DNA of 5,926 nucleotides from NCBI GenBank assembly GCA_016764155.1, contig JAESSK010000343.1:1-5926 (forward strand), written 5' to 3'. This document shows, piece by piece, positions 5,502-5,926 of the stretch. Within the stretch, counting starts at the first letter, position 1. Each line of letters begins with the position of its first letter. This DNA comes from Rhizobiaceae bacterium (GTDB lineage Bacteria; Pseudomonadota; Alphaproteobacteria; Rhizobiales; Rhizobiaceae). Below the pieces are notes generated by a model. The model had not been told where the DNA came from and did not search any database. It was given only the letters and a program-made list of their open reading frames with translations. The position numbers and the translations under genes are program-made.

Positions 5502-5759
5502 ATGAAGAAACTGTCTTACGATCTCAAAGCCCAGATTGCCGAAGAGAAGAAAACAATCATCCAACAGATGTTTTTAGATCTTTGGGAAGAAGCCGACGAG
5601 CAAGGTATTGAAGCCGAGGTGGTGGCTGAAATATTGGTCGAGAGTTCGATTCGCGAATTGGTGACTAAATATGGCGATGGCGAAACCGGACGAATGCTCG
5701 CTCGCTTGCGCAAGCTGGATGAACACGGCGCTTTTCTGCCGCAAATCACACTACAATAG
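5502..5759 (+). CDS. Conserved-looking hypothetical protein, 85 residues
   Basis: I cannot name a family. The sequence is a compact, acidic, probably all-helical cytosolic protein: a charged helix (4-31) with KAQIAEEKK and a hydrophobic face (IIQQMFLDLW), a short turn at DEQGIE (32-37), a second helix (38-55) and a third (60-74), then a short hydrophobic tail FLPQITLQ. There is no signal peptide, cysteine or histidine cluster. GAGGG at 5485-5489 lies 12 nt before the ATG, a rather long spacing. An ATG at 5491 opens a four-codon frame whose TGA overlaps this start (ATGA), which is probably incidental. A terminator lies just upstream, so this gene should have its own promoter, though I see no clear boxes in 5455-5501. 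Confidence 0.75.
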   Translation: MKKLSYDLKAQIAEEKKTIIQQMFLDLWEEADEQGIEAEVVAEILVESSIRELVTKYGDGETGRMLARLRKLDEHGAFLPQITLQ

Positions 5760-5776
5760 CCTTCAAGGCCTCTTTT
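5759..5776 (+). terminator. Weak hairpin with short T-run after the 85-residue gene
   Basis: GCCTTCAAGGC, beginning within the TAG stop codon, can form a 4-bp stem with a 3-nt loop, and CTCTTTT follows. It is too short to be convincing, but its placement fits a weak terminator. Confidence 0.25.
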
Positions 5777-5872
5777 GCGCCGATTTTTTGATATTTGAAT
5801 AGTCTATTGAGCTTCCCGTAGGTAGAAGGTCTATGGTTACGCATCGCAGTCCATGATGGTAGCATTTAAATA

Positions 5873-5926
5873 ATGAACAAAAAAACGATTCTGCCCCTTT
5901 TGGTGCTGCTTTTGGCGGCGGGAGCC
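5873..5926 (+). CDS. Start of an exported or membrane-anchored protein (cut by window edge)
   Basis: Eighteen codons from the ATG at 5873 to the window end read MNKKTILPLLVLLLAAGA. Two lysines followed by a Leu/Val-rich core are typical of a signal peptide or N-terminal membrane anchor. The usual small-residue cleavage site would lie just outside. Only a weak GGTAG lies about 12 nt upstream as a ribosome binding site. The family cannot be told from so little sequence. The preceding 113 nt hold no other gene that I can support. Confidence 0.6.
   Translation, partial: MNKKTILPLLVLLLAAGA

Noticed and set aside
5491..5505. Four-codon upstream frame overlapping the start of the 85-residue gene (ATGA)
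   Set aside because: The GAGGG is only 1 nt from this ATG, too close for initiation. There is no regulatory residue pattern in the peptide MKPT.

Overview
The window looks like chromosomal DNA of an alphaproteobacterium, most likely a Hyphomicrobiales (Rhizobiales) relative of fairly low GC (roughly high 40s percent by eye). The evidence is the TIGR02301/DUF2385-type secreted protein, the alphaproteobacterial style of the SRAP and Nudix proteins, and the gene neighbourhood cysS / lysE / SRAP // Nudix / TIGR02301. The neighbourhood argument rests on my recollection of rhizobial genomes, not on a search. There are no RNA genes, CRISPR arrays or recognisable insertion sequences.

Layout. Positions 1-1407 (minus) hold nearly all of cysS, cysteinyl-tRNA synthetase, which runs off the left edge. 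Behind it on the same strand (1585-2196) is a LysE/ArgO-family amino-acid exporter that probably starts at TTG, with a good extended -10 promoter upstream. Next is a small unknown plus-strand gene (2348-2536), whose stop codon overlaps the stop of a minus-strand SRAP gene (YedK/HMCES family, 2533-3270). The SRAP frame is intact except for one in-frame TAA directly after the active-site Glu-Trp. It ends in QMDLF, which resembles a beta-clamp binding motif.

Divergent from SRAP, one long plus-strand frame (3284-4849) encodes a Nudix hydrolase followed without a stop by a DUF3179 protein. Inside it, an AAGGAGG Shine-Dalgarno and a GTG at 3845 mark an independent start for the DUF3179 part, with its own signal peptide. 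This is either a real cytoplasmic/periplasmic fusion or two genes nested in one frame. A secreted TIGR02301-family protein (4923-5351) follows, then a convincing hairpin terminator, an unknown 85-residue helical protein (5502-5759), and the first 18 codons of an exported or membrane-anchored protein at the right edge.

Functionally this is a mixed neighbourhood: translation (CysRS), amino-acid export, and two DNA or nucleotide caretaker functions (abasic-site capture by SRAP, Nudix pool cleaning) back to back. Two or three envelope proteins of unknown role come after them. The points most worth a second look are the interrupted SRAP with its clamp-like tail, and the stop-less Nudix-DUF3179 junction.
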